Positions 35,312 to 43,096 of a DNA stretch of 64,000 bases are shown here, in pieces (the first letter of the stretch is position 1; each line of letters starts with the position of its first letter). Where the stretch lies: contig NZ_QMHP01000006.1 in assembly GCF_003313335.1 (NCBI RefSeq), positions 286,776-350,775 on the forward strand, written 5' to 3'. The position numbers were made by a program, and so were the translations under genes. Under the pieces are notes generated by a model that was not told where the DNA came from, made no database searches, and was given only the letters and a program-made list of their open reading frames with translations. The stretch comes from Pedobacter zeaxanthinifaciens. GTDB taxonomy: Bacteria; Bacteroidota; Bacteroidia; Sphingobacteriales; Sphingobacteriaceae.

Positions 35312-35818
35312 ATGGAATTAGCCGAAGGTAAACAGAAATTTATTGAATCTTGGGGAAGGTTAGGGTCCGAATGGGGGGTTAACAGAACAATGGCACAGGT
35401 ACATGCACTTTTGCTCATTGCCCCTGAGCCGTTAACTACCGAGGAAGTGATGGAACAACTGAATATCTCCAGAGGTAATGCTAACATGACCCTACGTGAT
35501 TTAATTAACTGGGGGCTTGTTGAAAAGCAACATAAACCCGGCGAACGTAAGGAATATTTTTTTGCTGAAAAGGATATTTGGACAGTAGCCAGGCAGGTAG
35601 CTAGGGAACGCAAAAAAAGAGAACTGGATCCGATGTTAAAGGTTTTGAATGAATTATCGGCGGTAGAGGGAGACCAAAACGACAAGGAGTTTGCCGCTTT
35701 TAACAAATCAATAACTGATATTCACAAGCTGGCTCGTAATTCCGATAAGATGATGGAGACAATGCTCAAGGCAGACGAGAGTTGGTTTTGGGGATCGATA
35801 CTTAAAATCTTTAAATAA
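35312..35818 (+). CDS. GbsR/MarR-type winged-helix transcription regulator
   Basis: 168 residues from the ATG at 35312 (MELAEGKQKFIESWGRLGSEWG). GbsR-like signature: WGxxWGxNRTMAQVHALLLIAPEPLTTEEVMEQL, then the recognition helix ISRGNANMTLRDLINWGLV and the wing KPGERKEYF. These dimeric regulators respond to small molecules or osmolytes. It is transcribed from its own promoter and is followed by a DCC oxidoreductase and an SDR gene in the same direction, which are its most likely targets or operon partners. Confidence 0.9.
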   Translation: MELAEGKQKFIESWGRLGSEWGVNRTMAQVHALLLIAPEPLTTEEVMEQLNISRGNANMTLRDLINWGLVEKQHKPGERKEYFFAEKDIWTVARQVARERKKRELDPMLKVLNELSAVEGDQNDKEFAAFNKSITDIHKLARNSDKMMETMLKADESWFWGSILKIFK

Positions 35819-35898
35819 GCCATAATAAGTTGGAGCCGGAAGGCTTTAATTTTTGATTAAAGGTTTCATTTTTTATTGAAAATTCAAAAAATTAAATC

Positions 35899-36711
35899 AT
35901 GAAAACATTAGCCAATCATGTAATCCTGTACGATGCTAACTGCCCTATGTGCCATCTTTACACAGGTGCTTTCGTTAAAACAAAAATGTTAGATAAAGAT
36001 GGTCGGGTACCTTACCAACAGTTACCAGAACAACTATGCCCTTATGTGGATATGAAGCGGGCAATAAATGAGATTGCTTTGGTAAACGTTAATACTGGAA
36101 AAGTTACCTACGGTGTGCAAAGCCTACTAAAAGTAATTGGCAATGCCGTTCCATTTTTAAATCCGCTGTTCAGTTTTAAACCATTTGTTTGGATTATGAG
36201 TAAAGCCTATGCATTGGTTTCTTATAATAGAAAAGTAATTGTACCGGCCAAAGCAGCTCCAAATGAACTAATGCCTAGTTTTAAACTGCATTACAGGTTG
36301 CTGTATTTGATAATCAGCTGGTTGGTTGTAGCCTATGTTTTAACTGACTACGCCAAATTAATTAGTCCAGCTGTTCCTTTGGGTGGTAGCTACAGAGAGT
36401 ACTTTATTTGTGGTGGGCAAATTCTTTTCCAAGGATTGGTTTGCCTGTGCTACAAACCCACCAAAGCTTGGGACTATTTAGGAAATATGATGACCATCTC
36501 GCTAGCCGGAAGCTTATTGTTACTACCCATCATTTGGATTGGCGCTATCTTCAACTTTAGTAACAATACCTACATCATTTTATTTTTAGCAACCGCTGGT
36601 TTAATGTTTTTGGAACATTTGAGGCGCTGTAGTTTATTAAGTTTAGGTTTGCTTTTAAGTGCTAGTTGGATGGTTTATCGTATGGCGGTTTTAGGTTTTA
36701 TTTTGTATTAA
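35899..36711 (+). CDS. DCC (DUF393) thiol-disulfide oxidoreductase fused to membrane domain
   Basis: 270 residues. The N-terminal 110 residues have the DCC signature ILYDANCPMCHLYTGAF with a CPMC redox-type pair, the DUF393 thioredoxin-like fold. Residues about 130-270 add four to five hydrophobic segments, so the redox domain is tethered to the inner membrane. The substrate is unknown. The next gene, a TIGR01777 SDR, starts 11 bases downstream; such SDR genes commonly travel with DUF393 genes. Confidence 0.85.
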   Translation: MKTLANHVILYDANCPMCHLYTGAFVKTKMLDKDGRVPYQQLPEQLCPYVDMKRAINEIALVNVNTGKVTYGVQSLLKVIGNAVPFLNPLFSFKPFVWIMSKAYALVSYNRKVIVPAKAAPNELMPSFKLHYRLLYLIISWLVVAYVLTDYAKLISPAVPLGGSYREYFICGGQILFQGLVCLCYKPTKAWDYLGNMMTISLAGSLLLLPIIWIGAIFNFSNNTYIILFLATAGLMFLEHLRRCSLLSLGLLLSASWMVYRMAVLGFILY

Positions 36712-36722
36712 AATTATCTGAT

Positions 36723-37652
36723 ATGAAAAAGTTTGGAAAAATAGTTTTGGCTGGAGGAAGCGGATATTTAGGAAAAGTATTAGCTAAGCATTACAGCGAT
36801 TTGGCCACCGAGGTAGTCATTTTGAGCAGGCATCAAATTGCTTGCAGCGCAAATATTAGGTGTGAAATTTGGGACGCCAAAACCACAGGTAGTTGGGTTG
36901 ATAGTTTAGTTGATGCTGATATGCTAATAAATTTGTGCGGTAAAAACGTTAATTGCAGGTACAATGAGCAAAATAAGGCTGAAATTATCGCATCTAGAGT
37001 TATACCCACTAACTTATTGAACACGGTGGTTAGTGAAATGCAGCAGCCTCCTAAAGTTTGGATCAATGTTACCTCTGCAACTATTTATCGCCATGCGGAA
37101 GATTACCCACAAACTGAAGCCAACGGTGAGATAGGCTATGGCTTTTCTATTGAGGTTTGTAAGCAGTGGGAGGCAAGTTTTTTCGAAGTCGCAACTCCTA
37201 AAACCCGTAAAGTGGCTTTGCGTATGGGCATCGTTTTTGGCAGGGCCGATGGGGCTTTCCCTCGATTGTTAAACTTGGTGAAATTTGGACTTGGTGGCAA
37301 GCAAGGTGATGGAAAACAAATGGTGAGTTGGGTACATGAACAAGATGCGGCACTTTGTACGCAATGGATTTTGGAAAATGATACAATGGAAGGTGTCATC
37401 AATTGTACTGCGCCAAATGTTGTTAGTAACCAAAATTTGATGCAAAATATTAGAAATGCTTACGGCATTAGCTTTGGCTTGCCTTGCCCCACTTGGATGT
37501 TAAGTTTGGGCGCATGGCTAATTGGTACCGAAACAGAGTTGATTTTAAAAAGTAGATGGGTTAAACCGCAAGCGTTGCTAGATAGTGGCTTCAAATTTCA
37601 ATATCCTGAATTGCCAGCTGCCGTACGAGATCTGTTAAGTTTAAGGGTTTGA
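36723..37652 (+). CDS. TIGR01777 family NAD-dependent epimerase/oxidoreductase
   Basis: 309 residues from the ATG at 36723; an upstream start would overlap the previous gene. Atypical SDR with GGSGYLGKVLAKHY, LINLCGKNVNCRYNEQNKAEI (the typical N-CG and nearby arginine), SATIYR, CKQWEASF and RMGIVFGRADGAFPRLL. Close to the YfcH/SulA-type group whose substrates are unknown. Downstream of the DCC gene in what looks like a GbsR-DCC-SDR operon. Confidence 0.88.
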   Translation: MKKFGKIVLAGGSGYLGKVLAKHYSDLATEVVILSRHQIACSANIRCEIWDAKTTGSWVDSLVDADMLINLCGKNVNCRYNEQNKAEIIASRVIPTNLLNTVVSEMQQPPKVWINVTSATIYRHAEDYPQTEANGEIGYGFSIEVCKQWEASFFEVATPKTRKVALRMGIVFGRADGAFPRLLNLVKFGLGGKQGDGKQMVSWVHEQDAALCTQWILENDTMEGVINCTAPNVVSNQNLMQNIRNAYGISFGLPCPTWMLSLGAWLIGTETELILKSRWVKPQALLDSGFKFQYPELPAAVRDLLSLRV

Positions 37653-37656
37653 TTGC

Positions 37657-37908
37657 TTATTTAACCTCCTCGTAATCTACAAAATCGCCAAGGTTGTCTG
37701 TATTGCCTTTTTTCTTTTCCTTTTCGGGCATGTAGTCAATGGATATGCTACCTTCTGGACGGTTAGGACGCTGCTGGTATTGCTGCTGTGCCTGCTGTTG
37801 CATATTGCTAAACACGTTTTTGATCACCATAGGAAATATCATCCTTAACAGTAATCTTATAACCCATAAAACGATAAGTGTTATGATTAAAAACTTAATT
37901 ATTCCCAT
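37657..37908 (-). CDS. DUF4834 family small membrane protein
   Basis: 83 residues. One transmembrane helix near residues 4-24, then a glutamine-rich stretch (QQQAQQQYQQRPNRPEG) and a charged tail ending NLGDFVDYEEVK. This tail and glutamine run match DUF4834 of Bacteroidota. Unknown role. Its stop lies only 4 bases from the convergent SDR gene end. Confidence 0.83.
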   Translation of the reverse strand: MGIIKFLIITLIVLWVIRLLLRMIFPMVIKNVFSNMQQQAQQQYQQRPNRPEGSISIDYMPEKEKKKGNTDNLGDFVDYEEVK

Positions 37909-38009
37909 TTCTTAACTATTGTTACAAATATAGACTTAAGGCTATTGTTTTTGTTTCATCTCGCAGTTTTCATTGCAATTGCATTACAAATCAGCAGTGG
38001 TAATTTAAA

Positions 38010-38210
38010 CTAGTTTTCTTCTACAATCTCACAAACTCGTCCAATTTGTCCATCTTCCAACCGAACTTTTATACCTCTGGAATGGAACGCTGATGAGGTT
38101 AACAAATTTTTAACTACACCATAAGTAACGTTACCTGTACGCTGATCTTTCTTAAGGATAATCCCAACTTCTAAACCAGGATAAATATCTTTTCTGTTTT
38201 GTCCCTGCAT
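38010..38210 (-). CDS. YwbE family protein
   Basis: 66 residues from the ATG at 38210; a TTG six codons upstream is rejected because family members begin near here. The sequence has RKDIYPGLEVGIILKKDQRTG, KNLLTSS, HSRGIKVRLEDGQIGRV, close to Bacillus YwbE (DUF2196). It looks like a small beta protein, and its use is not known. Alone in a 100-base gap on each side. Confidence 0.88.
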   Translation of the reverse strand: MQGQNRKDIYPGLEVGIILKKDQRTGNVTYGVVKNLLTSSAFHSRGIKVRLEDGQIGRVCEIVEEN

Positions 38211-38324
38211 GTCTATTCCAATCTTCAAAAATTGAGTCGAATTTAGAAATAATTATTGCTTGGGAGCTAATTTTGTATGCAATTAATGCCGCAAAGCCCA
38301 TCGCATACAAAACTAGAACGCTTT

Positions 38325-38924
38325 TTATAGCAAAATCTTACTGCTTACTTCTTTATCAATGGTAATGTAACCTGGATATTTAACTAAGCCATTTCCAACT
38401 TTTATTGAAGGACGGATTTTTAAGGTTACCAAACCTTTTTGTTCTTTACCATTAGTAGCGCCGCCAATAAAAGCTCCAATATCATCAATCATTTTATTAT
38501 CAGTTAAGAATTGATAAATATTGGCATTAATTTGAACCGGAACTTTAACTGCTTGTCCGGCACCAATGTTTACACTTTGATTTACCGCACCATTAAAAAC
38601 TTCTTTTTTGTTAATTAAAACAATATAATCGAAGTTGTTGATTGCTGCTAAAGCATTGGTTGGGTTCGTGATTTCTAAATTAAGTTGGGCTCTAAGCGGA
38701 ATATCTTTTCTCAGCAGACCTAAAGCAATGCCCGGTATGCTCATTGCCTCCGTTGTTTTGCCTTCGATAATTTTTTTAACGTCAGACCCAGCAATAGTTA
38801 CCCTGTCTACATCTGAAATGCGGTAATCGCAGTTTTCAAGTGCCTTAATTTGTTGCGCTTGTTTATTAATGCCACATGATCCCAAACCAAGGATAACGAA
38901 GCAGGCTAAAAGTAATTTTTTCAT
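38325..38924 (-). CDS. LEA type 2-like (WHy domain) lipoprotein
   Basis: 199 residues. Lipobox LGSCGIN with Cys near 17. The mature part resembles the LEA14/water-stress-and-hypersensitive-response fold: LRAQLNLEITNPTNALAAINNFDYIVLINKKEVFNGAVNQ, and later VKVPVQINANIYQFL and LVKYPGYITIDKEV. These domains are common in envelope proteins and have no known catalytic role. Leftward and separate, with a diverged CACAGAT inverted repeat just upstream. Confidence 0.8.
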   Translation of the reverse strand: MKKLLLACFVILGLGSCGINKQAQQIKALENCDYRISDVDRVTIAGSDVKKIIEGKTTEAMSIPGIALGLLRKDIPLRAQLNLEITNPTNALAAINNFDYIVLINKKEVFNGAVNQSVNIGAGQAVKVPVQINANIYQFLTDNKMIDDIGAFIGGATNGKEQKGLVTLKIRPSIKVGNGLVKYPGYITIDKEVSSKILL

Positions 38925-38951
38925 TAAAATAAGTTTTGTGTGTTGTTAAAT

Positions 38952-39026
38952 AAGCCACAAATGCTTCTTGCTTTCCCCTCTTCCGTTAATCTACATCGCC
39001 TTAAAGTAGTTTAACATCTGTGGCTT
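38952..39026. repeat. Diverged CCACAGATG-type inverted repeat
   Basis: AAGCCACAAATG at 38952-38963 and CATCTGTGGCTT at 39015-39026 are complementary at 11 of 12 bases. The arms match the outer part of the 3149/3645 repeat. The 51-base interior has no frame of note. Confidence 0.6.
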
Positions 39027-39114
39027 GTAAAAATATAGTATCACTTATGCAAACAGCGTTCCATTTATAAATCCTTTTACAAAAATTACCTAATTTAGCC
39101 ATACAACCAAATAT

Positions 39115-41553
39115 ATGAGCATCAAAAAAAATCTACTTTCCCTATTGTTCATCAGCTTATTAACACTTGCAAAAGCACAGCAAAACAGTTTCGAACGCCC
39201 TTTTAGCGCTGCTGATATAGCTCAAGGTATTGCGGGCTTATCAGTAAAAGGTAGCGTACTTTATATTGCTGCACATCCAGATGACGAGAATACCAGACTG
39301 CTAGCTTACTTGGCAAAGGAAGCCAAAATGCGCACTGCATATTTATCTTTAACCAGAGGTGATGGCGGACAGAACTTAATTGGTAATGAGCAGGCTGAGC
39401 TTTTGGGACAAATTAGAACACAAGAACTTTTAGCTGCCAGAAAAGTAGACGGCGCTGAACAGTTTTTCAGTCGGGCAAATGATTTTGGTTTTTCTAAAAC
39501 TTCAGATGAAACGTTTAAAATATGGGGTAAGGAGCAAATACTGGCGGATGCCGTTTGGATTATTAGGAAGTTTAGGCCAGATGTGATCATTACCCGCTTC
39601 CCAGAAGATAGCAGGGCTGGTCACGGCCATCATGCAGCATCGGCAATTATTGCTAGGGAGGCCTTTGTTGCCGCCGCCGACCCTAATCGGTTTCCGGAAC
39701 AACTAAAAATGGGCGTTAAGGCTTGGCAGGCAAAACGAATTTTGTGGAACACCTATAATTTCGGAGGGAATAATACCACTGCTGCTAATCAATTAAAAGT
39801 TGATGTTGGCCTCTATAATCCACTGTTGGGACAAAGTTACGGTGAAATAGCTGCGGTAAGTCGTACCAACCACAAGAGCCAGGGTTTTGGATCAACCTTG
39901 CAGCGTGGAGAAGCAATAGAATACTTTAGCCATACCGCAGGTGAGCCAGCAACAAACTCTTTATTTGATGGTTTGAACATTAAAGTTACCGATCAAGCCA
40001 TACTCGATTTGATTGCTAAAATTCAAACGGAATTTAACGTAAATAAGCCAGCTGCAGTTGTTCCAGATTTGCTTCGGTTAAAGAAATTGGCCGCAAACGA
40101 ACTTGGTTTCAAAAATCGGTTACTTGATGAATTGATTTTGGCCTGCACTGGTTTTTGGGCTGAGGCAGTTACTACACAGCAAAGCTATGCCGTTGGCGAT
40201 GAGGTGCCTTTTACCATCAATGCTATCTACAGAAATGGAGAAATTGCGCCGAAAATCAACTATTTGGCGGCAGCACAAACGGTAGCAATGCAAAGCAATA
40301 AAATGGCGACCATCAACTATCGTTTGTTTGCTGATTCTAACGCAATTACACAGCCTTACTATCTCCAAAAAGAGCACCCAATAGGTTATTACAGCATTAA
40401 TAAACAGCAAGATGTTGGCTATCCAGAAAACCCGAATGCTTTGGAAGCGAAACTGGATGTAGATATTGGCGGAGAGCTGATCAGTTTGCGTCTTCCGTTG
40501 AGGTACAAATTTACAGATCCAATTAAAGGCGAGCAGTACCAGCCTTTGGTAATTGCGCCTAAAGTAACGGCTACTTTGAGCGATCAGGCCTATCTTTTCC
40601 TTAACAATCAGCCAAAAAACATTGAGGTAAGTTTAAAAAGTTTTACGCAAAACGTAAGTGGTGAACTTATACCGGTTTTACCTGCCGGATGGAAAAGTAA
40701 TCCTGAAAAAATAGCTTTCAATTTTGCTCAAAAAGGTGAAAATAAGATAGTGACGTTTAATGTAATACCTTCCGCAAAATCAACTAATGCAACTGCCTTG
40801 GATTTACAGGTTAAAATTAATGGACAGGTGAGCAACAGAGGATATAAAGCCATCCGTTATGATCATATTCCAAACATCAATTTATTTCCAATGGCAGCCG
40901 CCAAGTTAACGTTGGCCGATTTAAAAATGGCTGCGAAACGTATTGGCTACATTGATGGCGCTGGAGATTTGGTAGCGCAAGCTTTACAGCAAGTGGGTTA
41001 CCAAGTAATGCAGTTAACTCCAAGCCAAATTATGGTAGCTGATTTAGCTTCTTACGATGCCATTGTTACTGGAGTGAGGTTTTTTAACGTTAGCGACGAG
41101 GCGAAGGAGGTATATAGCAAATTGATGGATTATATTAAAAACGGCGGTGTTTTATTAGAGCAGTATAACGTAAATAATGGGTTGAGATCTACAAACTTTG
41201 GCCCGTATCCATTTAAATTGGTGAACAAAAGGGTTACTGAGGAAGATGCGAAGGTTACTTTTACGAATCCAAATCATGTTGTACTGAACTATCCGAATAA
41301 GATAAACCCAAGGGACTTTGACGGTTGGGTGCAGGAACGTGGATTGTATTTTGCGGATGAAATAGATCCGAAATATGAAACTATATTGAGTATGAATGAT
41401 ACAGGCGAAGCGCCAAATGTCGGCTCATTATTAGTTGCGAATTATGGGAAGGGGAGGTTTGTTTACACGTCACTATCGTTTTTTAGGCAACTACCAGCTG
41501 GCGTACCTGGAGCGTTTAGGTTGTTCGCAAATTTGTTGGCTAAGCCACAGTAG
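39115..41553 (+). CDS. PIG-L family deacetylase, large exported form
   Basis: 812 residues with an N-terminal signal peptide ending near AKAQ. Residues about 40-280 form the PIG-L/LmbE zinc deacetylase domain: AAHPDDENTRLLAYLA supplies the metal-binding HPDDE, LTRGDGGQN follows, and SRAGHGHHAA gives the second histidine. The rest is beta-rich, and a C-terminal part with YDAIVTGVRFFNVS and GGVLLEQYNVN resembles a ThuA/glutamine amidotransferase-like fold. It should remove N-acetyl groups from amino sugars in the periplasm. The long tail is a feature of Bacteroidota members. Confidence 0.87.
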   Translation: MSIKKNLLSLLFISLLTLAKAQQNSFERPFSAADIAQGIAGLSVKGSVLYIAAHPDDENTRLLAYLAKEAKMRTAYLSLTRGDGGQNLIGNEQAELLGQIRTQELLAARKVDGAEQFFSRANDFGFSKTSDETFKIWGKEQILADAVWIIRKFRPDVIITRFPEDSRAGHGHHAASAIIAREAFVAAADPNRFPEQLKMGVKAWQAKRILWNTYNFGGNNTTAANQLKVDVGLYNPLLGQSYGEIAAVSRTNHKSQGFGSTLQRGEAIEYFSHTAGEPATNSLFDGLNIKVTDQAILDLIAKIQTEFNVNKPAAVVPDLLRLKKLAANELGFKNRLLDELILACTGFWAEAVTTQQSYAVGDEVPFTINAIYRNGEIAPKINYLAAAQTVAMQSNKMATINYRLFADSNAITQPYYLQKEHPIGYYSINKQQDVGYPENPNALEAKLDVDIGGELISLRLPLRYKFTDPIKGEQYQPLVIAPKVTATLSDQAYLFLNNQPKNIEVSLKSFTQNVSGELIPVLPAGWKSNPEKIAFNFAQKGENKIVTFNVIPSAKSTNATALDLQVKINGQVSNRGYKAIRYDHIPNINLFPMAAAKLTLADLKMAAKRIGYIDGAGDLVAQALQQVGYQVMQLTPSQIMVADLASYDAIVTGVRFFNVSDEAKEVYSKLMDYIKNGGVLLEQYNVNNGLRSTNFGPYPFKLVNKRVTEEDAKVTFTNPNHVVLNYPNKINPRDFDGWVQERGLYFADEIDPKYETILSMNDTGEAPNVGSLLVANYGKGRFVYTSLSFFRQLPAGVPGAFRLFANLLAKPQ

Positions 41554-41622
41554 TTTGCGGTAGGCATTTATCACCTAATAATTTCGCATGTAATTGCAAA
41601 AAATCATATTTTAACATTTCCT

Positions 41623-42963
41623 ATGAAAAAATTTGATATTGATCGGCAAACTTTGGACGACCTGAACATCTATTCTAGCTCATCTCACCAAAGTGTATTC
41701 GAACTTTTTAATTCTACCATCACAGTTGGCGGTTGGGATCGGTTAAACGAGATATTCCGGCGTCCAATTAGCGATGTTGACGAACTGACTAACCGCCAAA
41801 AACAGCTACAATTCTTTATAAGTTCAAAAGCCAACTTTCATTTTAAGAAAGAGCAGTTAGACTATATTGAATTTTATTTGAGAATGTATGCTCAGCCAGT
41901 TAGGCCGGTAAAGTTCATGCGCATCAGCGTGATATGGAATTTACTTTTCGTAGAGAAGCATGTAAGCTTTCAATTGAAGGAGGGTGTAGTCGAAATTTTA
42001 TTATTGCTTCAATCTTTAAAGGAAACTTTAGATAATTTGAAAGTTAACGTTGAAGCGCCAGCTTTGATAAATACTTTAAAAGCACTTTTAACTGAACTTA
42101 TTTCATCTGAAAGTGTTGAAAGTTGCTTTCATCAACACCCTCGGAAAATTGGATTGCTAGCAACAACAAAATGTGATTATGTATTTCGAAGCGAAAAAAT
42201 AACTATCGTAAAGCAAATACTTGAGCTTATTTATGAGATAGACGCTTTGAGTTCTGTAGCACGAGCAGCAATCAAAAATCAATTTCAATTTCCGAAAATT
42301 AGCGAAAGCTCGTCTCCTTATGTTCATATTTCTTCGCTCTTTCATCCTTTTTTGACATCTCCTGTTAGTAATGATGCTGCGTTGATGAGCTCAAAAAATG
42401 TTTGCTTTATTACTGGTGCTAATATGGCCGGTAAATCTACATTTTTAAAGGCAATAGGTATTGCCGTTTATTTGGCACATTTAGGCTTTCCAGTTCCAGC
42501 AGCTGAAATGGAAATTTCTGTACTTGACGGCATTGCCACTACTATTAACTTGCCTGATGATTTGGGTTTAGGCAGAAGTCACTACTACAACGAAGTTTTA
42601 AGGTTAAAAACTGTAGCGGAAAAAATAAAAGAAGGCCGTAACTTCTTTGTGATTTTCGACGAGCTGTTTAGAGGTACTAATGTTAAAGATGCCTACGATT
42701 CATCACTTGCAATTATCGAATTATTCACGCAAATCAATGATTGTCTATTTGTGGTATCCACGCACATTGTAGAGGTAGCTGAAAAACTAGTGCAAAAAAA
42801 GGAGATTGATTTTAAATGCTTTAAAACAGAAGTTAAAGATGGCGAATTGTTTTTTGACAGGAAGCTAAAGAACGGGATTTCAGAAGATAGATTTGGCTTT
42901 CAAATATTGAAAAACGAAAATGTTATTGATATCTTGCAGGCAAAAGCAAGTCTGCTAAAATAA
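41623..42963 (+). CDS. Short MutS-family ATPase without mismatch-binding domain
   Basis: 446 residues, about half of MutS. The C-terminal part is the MutS ATPase: Walker A GANMAGKSTFLKAIG, then LPDDLGLGRSHYYNEVLRL, Walker B FFVIFDELFRGTN and the switch segment STHIVEVAEKL. The N-terminal 240 residues correspond to the lever/clamp helices, and there is no Phe-x-Glu mismatch reader. Such short forms in Bacteroidota are of unknown function and may act in recombination or DNA structure handling, unlike MutS1. Followed at 7 bases by the small membrane peptide gene. Confidence 0.86.
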   Translation: MKKFDIDRQTLDDLNIYSSSSHQSVFELFNSTITVGGWDRLNEIFRRPISDVDELTNRQKQLQFFISSKANFHFKKEQLDYIEFYLRMYAQPVRPVKFMRISVIWNLLFVEKHVSFQLKEGVVEILLLLQSLKETLDNLKVNVEAPALINTLKALLTELISSESVESCFHQHPRKIGLLATTKCDYVFRSEKITIVKQILELIYEIDALSSVARAAIKNQFQFPKISESSSPYVHISSLFHPFLTSPVSNDAALMSSKNVCFITGANMAGKSTFLKAIGIAVYLAHLGFPVPAAEMEISVLDGIATTINLPDDLGLGRSHYYNEVLRLKTVAEKIKEGRNFFVIFDELFRGTNVKDAYDSSLAIIELFTQINDCLFVVSTHIVEVAEKLVQKKEIDFKCFKTEVKDGELFFDRKLKNGISEDRFGFQILKNENVIDILQAKASLLK

Positions 42964-42970
42964 ACTGATC

Positions 42971-43096
42971 ATGGAAGAAAGCCAAAATGAACTCCCACCA
43001 TTCGTTAAAAGCTGGAAACAGTTCTACTACCTCCTATTATTTTGGTTGGTAATCCTTATTGCTTTGTTTTACGCTTTTACTAAATATTTCGAATGA
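42971..43096 (+). CDS. Unlisted 41-residue membrane peptide coupled to the symporter
   Basis: ATG at 42971 and TGA at 43094-43096; the stop overlaps the symporter ATG as ATGA, a classic sign of translational coupling. The peptide is MEESQNELPPFVKSWKQFYY followed by a hydrophobic run of about 17 residues and the end FTKYFE. One transmembrane helix with an acidic, proline-containing head and aromatic caps. Small partner proteins ahead of Na+/solute symporters are known elsewhere (DUF4212, YhdT of panF), so it is a likely accessory subunit. No family name can be given. Confidence 0.8.
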   Translation: MEESQNELPPFVKSWKQFYYLLLFWLVILIALFYAFTKYFE

